The notes under the pieces were generated by a model, which was not told where the DNA came from, searched no databases, and saw only the letters and a program-made list of their open reading frames with translations. From Ignavibacterium sp. (GTDB lineage Bacteria > Bacteroidota > Ignavibacteria > Ignavibacteriales > Ignavibacteriaceae): a stretch of 64,000 nt of DNA. Location of the stretch: NCBI GenBank assembly GCA_018335755.1, contig JAGXRK010000046.1:49252-113251 (forward strand). Reading direction: 5' to 3'. This document shows positions 1-9,951 of the stretch, in pieces; within the stretch, counting starts at the first letter, position 1, and each line of letters starts with the position of its first letter. The position numbers and the translations under genes were made by a program.

Positions 1-1
1 G

Positions 2-334
2 GGGCAGATAGCTATACCTGCTGTTACAACGGAATTTGATGAAAGAGCAAAAGAAGAATTAACCAAGCTTGCCAAAACTGAAATTCCGGGTGAAATAAAA
101 GTTACAACCATTATTAAAACAGGTAAACCATTCGTTGAAATCATCGAAACAGCATCTGAGTCTGATATTGATATAATTATTATTGCTACACACGGACATT
201 CCGGTGTTGAACATATTTTATTTGGAAGCACAGCTGAAAAAGTTGTTAGAAAAGCACCCTGCCCTGTTCTAACTTTACGGGAGCCTGTAAAAGGATTTTT
301 ATTTAAGGAAGAAATTAAAAAAACTAAAGGCTAG
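2..334 (+). CDS. Universal stress protein, C-terminal part (5' end outside window)
   Basis: This is the last 110 residues of a universal stress protein (UspA fold), whose start lies before the window. The C-terminal nucleotide-binding signature is visible as ATHG, nine residues, then GS, followed by AEKVVRKAPCPVL, which is the normal end of a Usp domain. The first glycine of the usual G-x2-G-x9-G-S motif is alanine here. About 15 residues follow the domain and are lysine rich. The gene converges on the polyprenyl synthase: the two stop codons overlap in one CTAG, so there is no room for a terminator between them. The specific stress role cannot be read from the sequence. Confidence 0.85.
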   Translation, partial: GQIAIPAVTTEFDERAKEELTKLAKTEIPGEIKVTTIIKTGKPFVEIIETASESDIDIIIIATHGHSGVEHILFGSTAEKVVRKAPCPVLTLREPVKGFLFKEEIKKTKG

Positions 335-1311
335 TTTTTTCTTTCCGTAATGAAATCAACGAGTGATTCAAGAGCTATTTTTGCTGGTGAGTCAGGAAAA
401 ATACTAAGAGATTCTTTTGCCTCAACGGAATATTTTTGCGCTGTTTGAAGTGCATAGTCGATACCATTATTTTCTCTTACAAACTGAATAATCTTTTTTA
501 CTTTATCTTTATCTTTTCCATTTTTTAGCAGCTTCTTAATTTCAGATGCTTTACTGTCACTCACTTGCCGCAGAGAATATATCAAAGGTAAAGTAATCTT
601 TTTTTCTTTTATGTCTCCCCCCACCGGTTTGCCAATCAGACTGGAAGTTCCTTCATAATCAAGAATATCATCACGTATCTGAAATGATATACCTATAGAA
701 TGACCGAATTTTTTCAAAGCTTCGTGATATTCAGAATTATCGGAGGCACTCATTGCTCCAATTACACAGCAGGTTTCTAACAATGATGCAGTTTTATCTG
801 AGATAACCTTAAAATAAGTTTCTTCATCAATATCAAGCTTGCGTGTTTTTTGAATTTGAAGGAGTTCACCCTCCGACATTCTTCTAACTGCATTTGTAAT
901 AACACCCAGAAAATCAAAATCTTTACCTTCAACAGCGATCATTAATCCTCTGGATAAAAGGTAATCGCCCATAAGAACAGAAACTTTATTCTTAAATAAT
1001 GCGTTTATTGACCACACTCCCCTGCGCTTATCTGCATTATCAACCACATCATCGTGAATAAGTGTTGCTGTGTGAAGAAGTTCAACTAAAACTGCACCAC
1101 GATAACTTCTGTCATTAACCTTCCCTGCAGTTTTCGAGGACAAAAGAACCAGTAAAGGACGGATTTTTTTACCTTTCTGACGAAGTATGTATCTGGTAAC
1201 GAGATCAACTATACCAACTTTGGATTTCATGGAGTTCTTGAAAAGAAGGTCGAATTCCTCAAGTTCTTGTTTAATAGGCCGGCTTATTTGTGAAAGTGAT
1301 TTACTTATCAA
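331..1311 (-). CDS. Polyprenyl diphosphate synthase (long-chain trans type)
   Basis: This all-alpha prenyltransferase adds isopentenyl diphosphate units to an allylic diphosphate. In this setting it probably makes the menaquinone side chain. The first aspartate-rich motif is HDDVVD (residues 86-91) and the second is DDILD (214-218), in QIRDDILDYEG. Small residues (A, T) just before the first motif, instead of aromatic ones, fit a long-chain product, which is why I favour an octaprenyl/heptaprenyl type over farnesyl synthase. The length of 326 residues is normal. The start overlaps the tatC stop by 4 bases, indicating translational coupling with tatC. Exact chain length is not decidable from sequence alone. 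Confidence 0.9.
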   Translation of the reverse strand: MISKSLSQISRPIKQELEEFDLLFKNSMKSKVGIVDLVTRYILRQKGKKIRPLLVLLSSKTAGKVNDRSYRGAVLVELLHTATLIHDDVVDNADKRRGVWSINALFKNKVSVLMGDYLLSRGLMIAVEGKDFDFLGVITNAVRRMSEGELLQIQKTRKLDIDEETYFKVISDKTASLLETCCVIGAMSASDNSEYHEALKKFGHSIGISFQIRDDILDYEGTSSLIGKPVGGDIKEKKITLPLIYSLRQVSDSKASEIKKLLKNGKDKDKVKKIIQFVRENNGIDYALQTAQKYSVEAKESLSIFPDSPAKIALESLVDFITERKN

Positions 1312-2069
1312 CTTTTTCTTTGGGATATTTTTGAAATTAAAATACTTATTTCATATAACAGAACCAAAGGAACACCTAAAACCAGTTGTGATACAGGATC
1401 GCCACCAGGAGTAAGGAAAGCAGCAAAAATCAGTATAATTACTATTGAATGTTTACGATACTTCCTCATTAAACGCGGTGTTAAAATGCCTAGTTTCGAA
1501 AGGAAAAATGACAGCATCGGCAGTTCAAATACAAGTCCTGCAGCTAACATAACACTCAATATAATTGACATATATTCATCTATAGCAAACTCATTCTTTA
1601 TTGCTTCAGTTCCAAACTGGGCTGCAAATCCGAATGTAAGAGGCAGCATAACAAAATAGGCAAATAAAATTCCGGCTATAAAACAGAAAGAAGAAAAAAC
1701 AACAATGCTTACTATATATTTACGTTCATTTTTTCTTAAAGCCGGAGAAATGAACTTCCATAACTGATAAAATAAATTAGGTATGCTGAAAATAATGCCT
1801 ACCATTATAGCTACCTGAAAGTATAAAAAAAGTTGTCCGAATGGCCTGAGATTCTGTAAACCAATTTCATTATCATCAGCCGGTTTAAGCAGTACATCTT
1901 CTATTAGAAAATCAATAAATAGCCAGGCAATAACAGTTCCAACTATAATACCAATTGCCGAGTATATAATTCTCCATCTTAATTCCTCGAGATGATCAAG
2001 AAAAGACATTGCAGCCCCCATATCTTCTTCTTCTACATCTTCTCTTTTAATTACATCTGTATCTGACAC
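1308..2069 (-). CDS. tatC: Twin-arginine translocase subunit TatC
   Basis: TatC is the multi-spanning receptor of the Tat pathway, which exports folded proteins across the inner membrane. The N-terminal family signature FLDHLEELRWRI is at residues 23-34, followed by several hydrophobic segments consistent with six membrane spans. The cytoplasmic loop motif FISPALRKNERKY is also typical. The acidic stretch before the first helix (residues 10-17, rich in D and E) is an extension of the usual N-terminus. The gene follows glyA after 9 bases and overlaps the prenyl synthase by 4. TatA/B is not in this window. Confidence 0.95.
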   Translation of the reverse strand: MSDTDVIKREDVEEEDMGAAMSFLDHLEELRWRIIYSAIGIIVGTVIAWLFIDFLIEDVLLKPADDNEIGLQNLRPFGQLFLYFQVAIMVGIIFSIPNLFYQLWKFISPALRKNERKYIVSIVVFSSFCFIAGILFAYFVMLPLTFGFAAQFGTEAIKNEFAIDEYMSIILSVMLAAGLVFELPMLSFFLSKLGILTPRLMRKYRKHSIVIILIFAAFLTPGGDPVSQLVLGVPLVLLYEISILISKISQRKS

Positions 2070-2078
2070 ATTGCCTCT

Positions 2079-3374
2079 TTAATTACAATATGCAAATAAA
2101 GGAAATCCTGAAGCTATTTTTTTTACTTCTTTACTTAGGCTTTCAAGCTGTTGTTCATCTTTAAAGTTGCTGACGGCTTTATTAATTATTTCAGCAATTG
2201 CTTCCATTTCTTTTTCTTTCATCCCCCTTGTAGTCAATGCGGGAGTTCCTATTCTGATACCGCTTGTTACAAACGGACTTCTTTTATCAAAAGGAACCAT
2301 GTTCTTATTCACTGTTATACCAGCCTTTTCCAGTGAATGTTCAGCTTCCTTACCGGTTATATTTTTGTTTGAAAGATCAATCAGCATTAAATGGTTATCA
2401 GTTCCTCCGGATACAACATCAAAATCATACTCCATCAATTTTGCAGAAAGGGCTTTAGCATTCTTTCTTACCTGATCAATATAATTTTTGAACTCACTAT
2501 TTAATGCCTCACCGAATGCAACAGCCTTTGCCATAATTATATGCATTAGCGGACCTCCCTGAATGCCAGGCATTACCATACTGTCATAAAGTTCAGACAT
2601 CATTTTAACTCTATCTCCTTTTGGGGTAGTTAATCCAAATGGATTTTCTTTATCTTTACCCATAAGTATAATTCCTCCACGTGGACCTCTTAAAGTTTTA
2701 TGAGTAGTCGATGTAACCACATCACAATATTCAAGCGGATTATTTAAGAAACCTGCTGCAATTAAACCGGCAGGATGCGCCATATCACATAATAAAAAAG
2801 CGCCTACAGAGTCAGCAATTTCTCTGAACTTTTTATAATCCCATTCTCTTGAATATGCACTTGCCCCGGTTATGATTAATTTAGGTTTTTCCTGTTTTGC
2901 AATATCTTCAATTTTATTATAATCAAGCGTTTTTGTTTCTTCATTTAACTCATAACCAATCGCTTCATATAATTTGCCCGAAAAGTTTACCGGAGAACCG
3001 TGAGTTAAATGACCACCGTGTGCAAGACTTAAACCTAAGAACTTATCTCCGGGTTTAAGCAAAGTCATAAGCACTGCCATATTTGCCTGAGAACCACTAT
3101 GCGGCTGAACGTTAACATATTCTGCTTTGAATAATTTTTTTAACCTTTCTCTTGCAATATCTTCAGCCATATCAACATATTCACAACCACCGTAGTATCG
3201 TTTACCGGGATATCCTTCAGCATATTTATTGGTGAGAACTGTACCTGCAGCTTCCAGAACTGCCGGACTAACAAAGTTTTCAGATGCAATTAATTCTAGT
3301 TTATTTAATTGTCTATCTGTTTCAAGTTGTACAACTTTGAATATATCGGGATCATTTTTTAGATGGTTTTCCAT
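2079..3374 (-). CDS. glyA: Serine hydroxymethyltransferase
   Basis: GlyA is a PLP enzyme that interconverts serine plus tetrahydrofolate with glycine plus 5,10-methylene-tetrahydrofolate in the cytoplasm. The PLP lysine lies in [14 protein letters not shown], near residue 226 with the start used here. [10 protein letters not shown] and [14 protein letters not shown] near the N-terminus are strong family signatures. I start at the ATG at 3374 (431 aa, close to the usual length). A TTG 13 codons upstream is open, but it adds a non-conserved leader. A terminator hairpin lies just upstream. tatC follows 9 bases downstream. Confidence 0.96.
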   Translation of the reverse strand: MENHLKNDPDIFKVVQLETDRQLNKLELIASENFVSPAVLEAAGTVLTNKYAEGYPGKRYYGGCEYVDMAEDIARERLKKLFKAEYVNVQPHSGSQANMAVLMTLLKPGDKFLGLSLAHGGHLTHGSPVNFSGKLYEAIGYELNEETKTLDYNKIEDIAKQEKPKLIITGASAYSREWDYKKFREIADSVGAFLLCDMAHPAGLIAAGFLNNPLEYCDVVTSTTHKTLRGPRGGIILMGKDKENPFGLTTPKGDRVKMMSELYDSMVMPGIQGGPLMHIIMAKAVAFGEALNSEFKNYIDQVRKNAKALSAKLMEYDFDVVSGGTDNHLMLIDLSNKNITGKEAEHSLEKAGITVNKNMVPFDKRSPFVTSGIRIGTPALTTRGMKEKEMEAIAEIINKAVSNFKDEQQLESLSKEVKKIASGFPLFAYCN

Positions 3375-3410
3375 AATTACAACATTTTTTATTGGTAAAT
3401 AAGACGAATT

Positions 3411-3449
3411 CAAAAATAGAAAAGCTTCCCTGAAAACTCAAGGAAGCTT
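3411..3449 (-). terminator. Intrinsic terminator between the TPR lipoprotein and glyA
   Basis: On the minus strand an AAGCTTCC/GGAAGCTT stem extends three more pairs through one G-T wobble, with a six-base loop, and is followed by TTCTATTTTTG. It ends the upstream lipoprotein operon 36 bases before the glyA start. Confidence 0.65.
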
Positions 3450-3479
3450 ATAATCAATGCAATAAAACTCTTTTATGAT

Positions 3480-4745
3480 TTAAGGAACTGTAACGGATCT
3501 TCCAATCCATCCAACACAGGTAATCTGAATAACGTCACCGGATTTATAGTTCCTGAAAAAGTAATCTTCTTTAGCAGGAACCGCACCGGAAAGTGCTCCA
3601 ATTCTATCACGAGCCATATCCAGAGATGCATCCATAGATAGTGCTCTTCTATATGTTTGCTGTGCTAAAAGAAAAACAATTTTTGCATCAAAATCAGAAC
3701 AACTTCTTGCAGCCTGCTCATATAGAAAACCTTCATAATAAATTGGGAGCGCCCAATTACCGCCTACGTCACTTGCTTTTTGAAATTCACTGCGTGCTGC
3801 AGAAAGTTTGCCCTGTTCTCTCAGGTTTATACCTAAATTCAGGTAGTGTTCCCTGGTCTGAGGCTCAAGTTGAATAAGATTTCTGTAAGCGTTTTCTGCT
3901 TTGGTTAACTGATCAGTTTTTTGATAAGCTGATGCAAGCTGATTCCAATAGTTGATCGCTTCTGGAGATTTTTCAACAAGAAATTCTAATGGTTCAATAG
4001 CTACAAGAAATTCACTGGCGCGGATAGCCATTGAGGCATAACGCCATGCTTTCTGCAGATTGTCTTTGTCTAATTCCCAGGCACGTTTAGAAAGCTGAAC
4101 TAGCTCATCAATATTTTCCGCTAGGCTTTCTAATTCACTTATCCATTGAGGATTATCAGTCTCTCTTTCCGAAAGCATTGAATACAAATCAAGAGCTTTA
4201 TTTTTGTAATCGTTTTCATCCGAAGTATTATTTTTATACAACTGTCCTAACCGATTATAGTAAAAAGATGAAAAATCATTTTTCCATTCAAATGCTAATT
4301 CATAGTCCTTTATAACCTCATCTGCATCAGCTTCCAGCCAAATTTCCTTAACATACGCTTTACGAACCTGGTAATATGCTTTATCTTCCGGATGATATTT
4401 AATCGCATTATCATAAAATCCCACAATAGAATCCTGTATTTCAGCAACTAATTCAGCAGAGGCATCAGAAGAATCATGTACAAACCATAGTGTTTCTTCC
4501 ATTTTATAATAGAACCACCGCGCAAAACGCGCTGGATCCATCTCCAAAACTTTCCAGCCATACGGTAATGCACTGATGAAGTCTCTGTTTTTGTGGTACT
4601 CTGAAAAAAGACTGTACTGCTCAAGAACCAGCATTGAATCTGCTGGAGACAATGTTGAACGAACATTTGCAGTTGAAGTACTTCCGCAATTGCAAATTAA
4701 AACTATTAACAGCATAAAAGCACTTGCTTTAACTAAAGTTTTCAC
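3480..4745 (-). CDS. TPR-repeat lipoprotein
   Basis: This 421-residue exported protein has a basic, hydrophobic N-terminus ending in two cysteines (LICNCGS). The lipobox is not ideal, because asparagine precedes the second cysteine, but lipoprotein anchoring is still the best reading. The body is helical with tetratricopeptide-like repeats from about residue 70 to 370 (for example the A-x4-YRNLIQLEP and YLNLGINLREQGKL stretches). The last 20 residues are non-repetitive. It is the last gene of the glgA-gmhB-lipoprotein-beta-barrel operon and is 18 bases from its neighbour. A scaffold role in the envelope is inferred from the fold. No substrate or partner can be named. Confidence 0.75.
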   Translation of the reverse strand: MKTLVKASAFMLLIVLICNCGSTSTANVRSTLSPADSMLVLEQYSLFSEYHKNRDFISALPYGWKVLEMDPARFARWFYYKMEETLWFVHDSSDASAELVAEIQDSIVGFYDNAIKYHPEDKAYYQVRKAYVKEIWLEADADEVIKDYELAFEWKNDFSSFYYNRLGQLYKNNTSDENDYKNKALDLYSMLSERETDNPQWISELESLAENIDELVQLSKRAWELDKDNLQKAWRYASMAIRASEFLVAIEPLEFLVEKSPEAINYWNQLASAYQKTDQLTKAENAYRNLIQLEPQTREHYLNLGINLREQGKLSAARSEFQKASDVGGNWALPIYYEGFLYEQAARSCSDFDAKIVFLLAQQTYRRALSMDASLDMARDRIGALSGAVPAKEDYFFRNYKSGDVIQITCVGWIGRSVTVP

Positions 4746-4763
4746 TGTTTTCCTCGTATAATT

Positions 4764-6005
4764 TTAATAATCATATCTTAAGAACCAGATTTCACCAAAA
4801 CTGATTCCAAAATTTAATTTAAATATATTTTCTTTGAGAAGCCCAAAATCAGTTGTTCCTCTCGTTGAATACTGAAGAGCAATATCTATGCTATTCTCAA
4901 GCCCAAGCGGGAATGAGAATCCGCCAAATATCGAAAATTGATCAATTCCCTGATTATTTATTAAATATTGCGTTTTTTCAAAGCTTAAACCGGCACGCCA
5001 GATTATTTGTTCCCATACTGAAGCACCCAAAATTTGTCCTGGTTTGTATTCAAATCCTGTACTTATTTTGTGCATATCTCTTAACACATTTTGTGTTTTA
5101 TTGGCTAATTTATATTCACTCCACGGCTGAAATGCATAATCCATTGTTATTAAATAATTCGAAAACAAGTTAAAGCTTAAACCTGCTGAGACACGTTGAG
5201 GAATAGCCATAGTCGTTCTGTTATTAAACAGTGTATCCTCAATTGTTACTGAACGTGAAATTAATAACGTATCTGTATCCATTTCAGGAATGATTTTAAC
5301 AGATGCACCTAAACGAAGATTTGAAACGACTCCCTTAATACCAAATACAGATATTAAATCAGGGGTTAAGATTCCTAATGTACTTCCGAAACCAGTTGAT
5401 TTATGAAGTTTTTCAAACTGTGAAGGAAATGTGGTTTGATTTACAAAATTAATATCAGTTTTGTAAGAGATGTTTCCAAAATAATAATCTAAAGTCGCAC
5501 CGATTGATATTTCTCCCGGAAGAAGCACCGAGGTACCAATATATATTTGAGATAACCCTCCCTTACCTTCATATTCTGCTGTGTATGATTCTGTACCGGC
5601 AGCAATTTCCTTTGCTTTGTAACTTACTCTGGAGTAAGGTATCAATCCTGTTGCAACTCCAATACCATAATCTTCACTAACAGGAAAACCAAAACTAAAA
5701 CCTTTAAAGTCGGTTTCAGAATAGAAGCTTGAAGAATTATTGTCAGAAATAAATAAACCAGTATAAGAAAGATCTACACTGAATCTTGTTCCTTTGAATT
5801 TATACCAGGCAGCAGGATTAAGTGAAGAGATAGAATTGTCATCTATAACAGAAACCGCTAATTGGCCGATACCAATTTTTCTCGCAGAAGTTGAAAACTC
5901 AACATCACCTATTCCAAATCGTGTATAAGCAGAATTACTTTGTGCAAGCGATGTATTTACAGCAAGTAGTAATAATGCTGTTGCTAAGAATATTTTTTTT
6001 ATCAT
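4764..6005 (-). CDS. Outer-membrane beta-barrel protein (FadL/OmpP1-like)
   Basis: A 413-residue protein with a clean signal peptide (hydrophobic residues 8-20, probable cleavage after SLA at 21). Alternating amphipathic strands follow throughout, and the C-terminus ends in aromatic and charged residues (FLRYDY). The early segment SISSLNPAAWY resembles the NPA motif near the start of FadL/OmpP1-type barrels, so a transport-type barrel is likely. The start is 2 bases after the stop of the DNRLRE-like lipoprotein and it is followed 18 bases later by the TPR lipoprotein. The three are probably made together as envelope components. The transported substrate is unknown. Confidence 0.7.
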   Translation of the reverse strand: MIKKIFLATALLLLAVNTSLAQSNSAYTRFGIGDVEFSTSARKIGIGQLAVSVIDDNSISSLNPAAWYKFKGTRFSVDLSYTGLFISDNNSSSFYSETDFKGFSFGFPVSEDYGIGVATGLIPYSRVSYKAKEIAAGTESYTAEYEGKGGLSQIYIGTSVLLPGEISIGATLDYYFGNISYKTDINFVNQTTFPSQFEKLHKSTGFGSTLGILTPDLISVFGIKGVVSNLRLGASVKIIPEMDTDTLLISRSVTIEDTLFNNRTTMAIPQRVSAGLSFNLFSNYLITMDYAFQPWSEYKLANKTQNVLRDMHKISTGFEYKPGQILGASVWEQIIWRAGLSFEKTQYLINNQGIDQFSIFGGFSFPLGLENSIDIALQYSTRGTTDFGLLKENIFKLNFGISFGEIWFLRYDY

Positions 6006-6007
6006 AA

Positions 6008-7186
6008 TTAATTATATGAATAGACTATTTCTAAATAGGGTCTTTTTGTTAAATCTGAGGCCAGGCTGCTGTAAAGATAAAAAAGCTCAGCACCCGCTTG
6101 TTCACTACCTGACCTGATAATCATTCCGTAATTATCATCATCTCTTAACCACTTCCTTATCATAGGGGTAATATCGCCGGAATACTTAAAATTTTCATGT
6201 GCAAGACGAATAAAAAGTTCGTTATTGACCTCATTTGTCTGGCTGTTTGTAATAAGTAAAGCCACTAAAGAGTTTTCAAAAGCCGAACCAAATAAATTCT
6301 TTGATGAATCTGATTGGACAACCAATGTTGCCCTATTAATAACAATATTTCTAGGTAGTGCAGAAAGATCAAAAAATAATTTAGAGTTAATAGCTAAACT
6401 TGACTGAACCAGCATATAGTCAGGTTCACTGGATGGTAAATCACCAAGAAGAACACTTATGTCAGAAGCTATAAAACCCTGCAGAGTATCTACATAAGAA
6501 CCCTGTTTACTTACAATTACTTTTAATTTGGTTGCTGTATCCGAAAAGGGATCAAAAGCACGAAACCCAAGAATCTTTTCTGTACCTAACGTAGGCGAGA
6601 TCAGTATTCCATAGTTAGTTAACGAATCTGGTTTAATCGCAAAGGCAATCCATTTTCTGGCAACATCATTATTAATTTTAAAGGAGTATATAGAATCGGC
6701 CAATGATTTATCTGAGCTCAGATCATCAGAATTAAATTGAAGTGTATTAAAAGAATCGGCGGTAAATCCGGATGAGCTCCAGTTTGATAAAATTTCGAAT
6801 ACTGAAAAATCAAATGAAGCTAAACTATCATTTGATGTAAACACATAATTGGGAAACATCTCTATTTCAGCAGATTCGATTATTAGATTTCCATCGTTAA
6901 AGTCAGTTTTTATAGAATCGGGTAGAATAAACGCAAAATTCATCAACGAGTGGGCAGTATAATTTTCCTTTTTGCCAATCAGTAAACGTGCTGAATTACC
7001 CAGTGAGACTACTTTTTTAAAGTAAGAAGAGGTTTGAGTATAATTAGCATCAACAGAATTTACAGTATCTATTTTAAGAAAGTCTTGCTCTAATAAATCC
7101 AATCCTACAGATGATGGATCATCTGCACAGGAATGAAAAAATAAAAGAAAGATTGAAAGAGAAGAAACAAGAAGTTTGTTTAACAC
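6008..7186 (-). CDS. Lipoprotein with DNRLRE-like C-terminal domain
   Basis: A 392-residue lipoprotein: the signal sequence ends at FFHSC with the lipid cysteine at residue 20. The protein is rich in serine and aspartate and looks all-beta. The C-terminal third (INRATLVVQSDS ... MIRKWLRDDDNYGMIIRSG ... PYLEIVYSY) has the layout of DNRLRE-type domains, which are beta-sandwich modules found in secreted bacterial proteins. It overlaps gmhB by 7 bases and is followed after 2 bases by the beta-barrel gene. A cell-surface location is expected. Ligand or enzymatic activity is not apparent. Confidence 0.65.
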   Translation of the reverse strand: MLNKLLVSSLSIFLLFFHSCADDPSSVGLDLLEQDFLKIDTVNSVDANYTQTSSYFKKVVSLGNSARLLIGKKENYTAHSLMNFAFILPDSIKTDFNDGNLIIESAEIEMFPNYVFTSNDSLASFDFSVFEILSNWSSSGFTADSFNTLQFNSDDLSSDKSLADSIYSFKINNDVARKWIAFAIKPDSLTNYGILISPTLGTEKILGFRAFDPFSDTATKLKVIVSKQGSYVDTLQGFIASDISVLLGDLPSSEPDYMLVQSSLAINSKLFFDLSALPRNIVINRATLVVQSDSSKNLFGSAFENSLVALLITNSQTNEVNNELFIRLAHENFKYSGDITPMIRKWLRDDDNYGMIIRSGSEQAGAELFYLYSSLASDLTKRPYLEIVYSYN

Positions 7187-7761
7187 AAATTATCTCCGTG
7201 AGAATCTTTTATTATAAAATTGTAAGCATCGGTTATGTTTTCAGCTACAAAACTTGGAAATATATTCTGATTATGCAAGATAGAAATACTATCCTTAAAT
7301 TTTTCGGTTTTGAGCAGAATACTCTTAACACCGGCCTGAATTCCAGATTGAATATCAGTTGCAAAATCACCTATCAAATAAGAACTGCTTAAGTCTATGT
7401 CGAAAACTTCTTTAGCCTTTAATATCATATAAGGTGAAGGTTTTCTACAGATACATTCCTCTTCTGAACTGAATTCCGGATGAGCCGGGCAATAATAAAA
7501 TGCATCTATTTTTGTGTTTTTTAAAGCCAGCAATTCAGAAATTTTGCTATTAACAGCATCAACTTGTTCCGATGTAATTAATCCTCTGGAAATGCCGGAT
7601 TGGTTTGAAACAACAATCAGCAAAAAATTATATTTATTTTTTAATTTTGACAGTGCGTCAGCAACACCCGGCAATAATACCACTTTGTCAGGTTCACCTA
7701 AATAACCGGGGTCCTCATTAAGAGTACCATCCCTGTCAAGAAAAACAGCTTTAACCGGCAT
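7180..7761 (-). CDS. gmhB: D-glycero-manno-heptose 1,7-bisphosphate 7-phosphatase (HAD family)
   Basis: GmhB removes the 7-phosphate from D,D-heptose 1,7-bisphosphate during synthesis of ADP- or GDP-heptose for LPS or surface glycans. The HAD nucleophile motif LDRDGTLNED has D9 and D11, and SNQSGISRG gives motif II. The GmhB-type zinc site is present as C91, H94, C103 and C105. GDFATD supplies the acidic C-terminal motif. The length of 193 residues is right for the family. It starts 4 bases after glgA and overlaps the downstream lipoprotein by 7. The related histidinol-phosphatase family is the only alternative, and is less likely without his genes nearby. Confidence 0.88.
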   Translation of the reverse strand: MPVKAVFLDRDGTLNEDPGYLGEPDKVVLLPGVADALSKLKNKYNFLLIVVSNQSGISRGLITSEQVDAVNSKISELLALKNTKIDAFYYCPAHPEFSSEEECICRKPSPYMILKAKEVFDIDLSSSYLIGDFATDIQSGIQAGVKSILLKTEKFKDSISILHNQNIFPSFVAENITDAYNFIIKDSHGDNLC

Positions 7762-7765
7762 TAGA

Positions 7766-9259
7766 TCAGTTGCTAGTTAGGATAGTTTTATAAAGGTCGA
7801 TATACTTTTTAGCAGAAGTTCCCCAACTAAAATCAGACTTCATTCCAGCTTTCATTATTTTATTCCAGGTTTTTTTATCATCAAAAGCACTTAATGCGTG
7901 TTTGAGTTCTTTTAAAAAATCCTTGGAATCATATTTCTTAAAAACAAAACCGTTTCCATCACCTGTTTTTCCATTATAACTAATAACTGTATCGGCAAGT
8001 CCTCCTGTTTCGCGCACCAGAGGCACAGTACCATACATTAAGCTGTACATCTGGTTTAATCCGCACGGTTCGTATTTAGATGGCATCAAAAAAATATCAG
8101 AACCTGCTTCAATAAGATGAGCCAGTTCATCATTAAAACCCAGATAACAAGCAAATTTTTTACTGTATTTTGAACTCATCTTTTCAAAGAATTGATGATA
8201 CTTAGCATCTCCTGTACCAAGCAATATCATTTGAATATTTAATTTCATCAATTCCGGAAATACCTTTTGAACCAGGTCAATTCCCTTTGAATCAAATAAT
8301 CTTGATATCATACCAATGACAGGCAGATCAGGATTGTAAGTGAACCCGAATCGTTCAGCAAGGTCTTTTTTATTTTCTAATTTTGCTTCAAGATTTTTTG
8401 CGGAATATTTTTTGGGAATCATTTTATCTTTTTCGGGATTCCAGACCTTAGTATCAATTCCGTTTACAATTCCGAACAGGTCTCCTTTTCGTTTTGCAAG
8501 AACTTCTTTTAATCCTTCGCCTAATTCTGTAACTGTACGAATTTCGTTTGCATAAGTTTCACTAACGGTGTTAATTGTATCAGCATACAATAAAGCACCT
8601 TTCATAAAGTTTACTTTGCCTTTATGAATTATTCCTTTATCAGATTTTAATTCTTCCGGTAATCCTAATTTTTCAAATGTTGATTTTGGAAATTCACCCT
8701 GGAATCCAAGGTTATGAATAGTATATAAAGTGTTAAACTTATCAAATCCTGGTTCATTTTTGTAAACAGTTTTTAAGTAAACAGGCACCAAACCGGTCTG
8801 CCAGTCATTGCAATGAATAATATCAGGTATCCAGCCAAGTTTGATAATAAGCTCCATCACTGCGCGGTTTAATAAAATAAATCTTTCATCGTTATCGGGA
8901 TAATCTTTTCCCGTTTTAGGATCTACATAGAGACTGTTTCTGCTTCCAAAATATTCCTGGTTATCAAGAAAATATATTTGAACTCTTATTCTCTGACCGG
9001 GTAAAAAACATGATTTTAGAGAAAAAGTAACTTCCTTATCACCGATTTTTATTTGCAGGTCTTTGAGTCTAACAATTTCGTGAATTTTAAATTTTCTTTC
9101 ATCAACAGCACCGTATTTAGGAACTACAATCCTGACTTCGTGACCCAATTCTGAAAGCATTTGTGGAAGTGCTGCAGATACGTCTGCCAAGCCGCCGGTT
9201 TTTACGAAAGGAACTACTTCTGATGTAACGAAGAGAATCTTTAATTTTTTTGCAGCCAT
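7766..9259 (-). CDS. glgA: Glycogen synthase (ADP-glucose type, GT5)
   Basis: GlgA transfers glucose from ADP-glucose to the growing alpha-1,4-glucan chain. The N-terminal KTGGLADV motif (K20 with this start) binds the ADP-glucose phosphates. The C-terminal GT-B motif EPCGLNQMYSLMYGTVPLVR with the following ETGGLADTV is typical of GT5. I use the ATG at 9259 (497 aa, normal size) in place of an upstream one that adds 19 unconserved residues (MSKMSFFCIF...). It heads a five-gene minus-strand operon (glgA, gmhB, lipoprotein, beta-barrel, TPR). The link between glycogen and envelope genes is positional only. It is divergent from the SPOR lipoprotein with about 120 bases between. Confidence 0.93.
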   Translation of the reverse strand: MAAKKLKILFVTSEVVPFVKTGGLADVSAALPQMLSELGHEVRIVVPKYGAVDERKFKIHEIVRLKDLQIKIGDKEVTFSLKSCFLPGQRIRVQIYFLDNQEYFGSRNSLYVDPKTGKDYPDNDERFILLNRAVMELIIKLGWIPDIIHCNDWQTGLVPVYLKTVYKNEPGFDKFNTLYTIHNLGFQGEFPKSTFEKLGLPEELKSDKGIIHKGKVNFMKGALLYADTINTVSETYANEIRTVTELGEGLKEVLAKRKGDLFGIVNGIDTKVWNPEKDKMIPKKYSAKNLEAKLENKKDLAERFGFTYNPDLPVIGMISRLFDSKGIDLVQKVFPELMKLNIQMILLGTGDAKYHQFFEKMSSKYSKKFACYLGFNDELAHLIEAGSDIFLMPSKYEPCGLNQMYSLMYGTVPLVRETGGLADTVISYNGKTGDGNGFVFKKYDSKDFLKELKHALSAFDDKKTWNKIMKAGMKSDFSWGTSAKKYIDLYKTILTSN

Positions 9260-9378
9260 TTTATAATCTTTAATAAATGAATGTGTAAAAATACAAAAAA
9301 ATGACATTTTACTCAAAAAAACTTAAATTAAAGGTTACTAGTCTTTTTCTTTATTCAAATAGGAGATTTTAAGCTGAA

Positions 9379-9951
9379 ATGACCGGATTAAGAGAACTTT
9401 ATAAAAATTCAACACTAAAAATTGCACTGCTTTCAATAATATTATTTTATTTTTTTGCCGGATGCGGTGCTGTTTCAACTTCAGGCAGGTACGAAACATC
9501 CGGAAGAAGTGAGGATGTAAAAGAAGAAAAAAAAGATAAAATTGCATCTGATGAAAAAGAGTCTTTTGATTTAACACCTTACAGACCATCAATAATATTA
9601 AATGAAATGGAATTTATAACAGATTCTTATTCCGAGACCTCTGAGGCCTGGTATGAATATAAAGAAAAGTCTGAACCGAATGAAAATAAAAAGATTGTTG
9701 GTACTACAGATGGATTCCGTGTTCAGGTAATTGCAACAGATAATCTTGATGAAGCTAATAGAGTTAATTCAGAATTAAGTTCATTAATACGTAATCAAAA
9801 AAGTTATGTTAATTTTGAGCCTCCATTTTATAAAGTAAAATTAGGAGACTTTATAGAAAATTCTGAGGCAAATGACATGAGATTCAGACTCAACCAGTTG
9901 GGATTTACTGAAGCTAAAGTAGTTAGGGAAACAATTAACAAATTTGAATGA
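9379..9951 (+). CDS. SPOR-domain lipoprotein
   Basis: A 190-residue lipoprotein with lipobox FFAGC (lipid cysteine at 29), then a charged linker rich in K, E and S (residues 35-110). A C-terminal SPOR domain spans about 112-186 (GFRVQVIATDNLDEANRV ... YKVKLGDF ... GFTEAKVV). SPOR domains bind denuded septal peptidoglycan, so a role in envelope or division sites is likely. An AGGAG lies 13 bases before the ATG, rather far for a normal ribosome site. Its stop overlaps the hutI start by 4 bases, so the two are co-translated, although hutI has no obvious functional link to it. Confidence 0.8.
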   Translation: MTGLRELYKNSTLKIALLSIILFYFFAGCGAVSTSGRYETSGRSEDVKEEKKDKIASDEKESFDLTPYRPSIILNEMEFITDSYSETSEAWYEYKEKSEPNENKKIVGTTDGFRVQVIATDNLDEANRVNSELSSLIRNQKSYVNFEPPFYKVKLGDFIENSEANDMRFRLNQLGFTEAKVVRETINKFE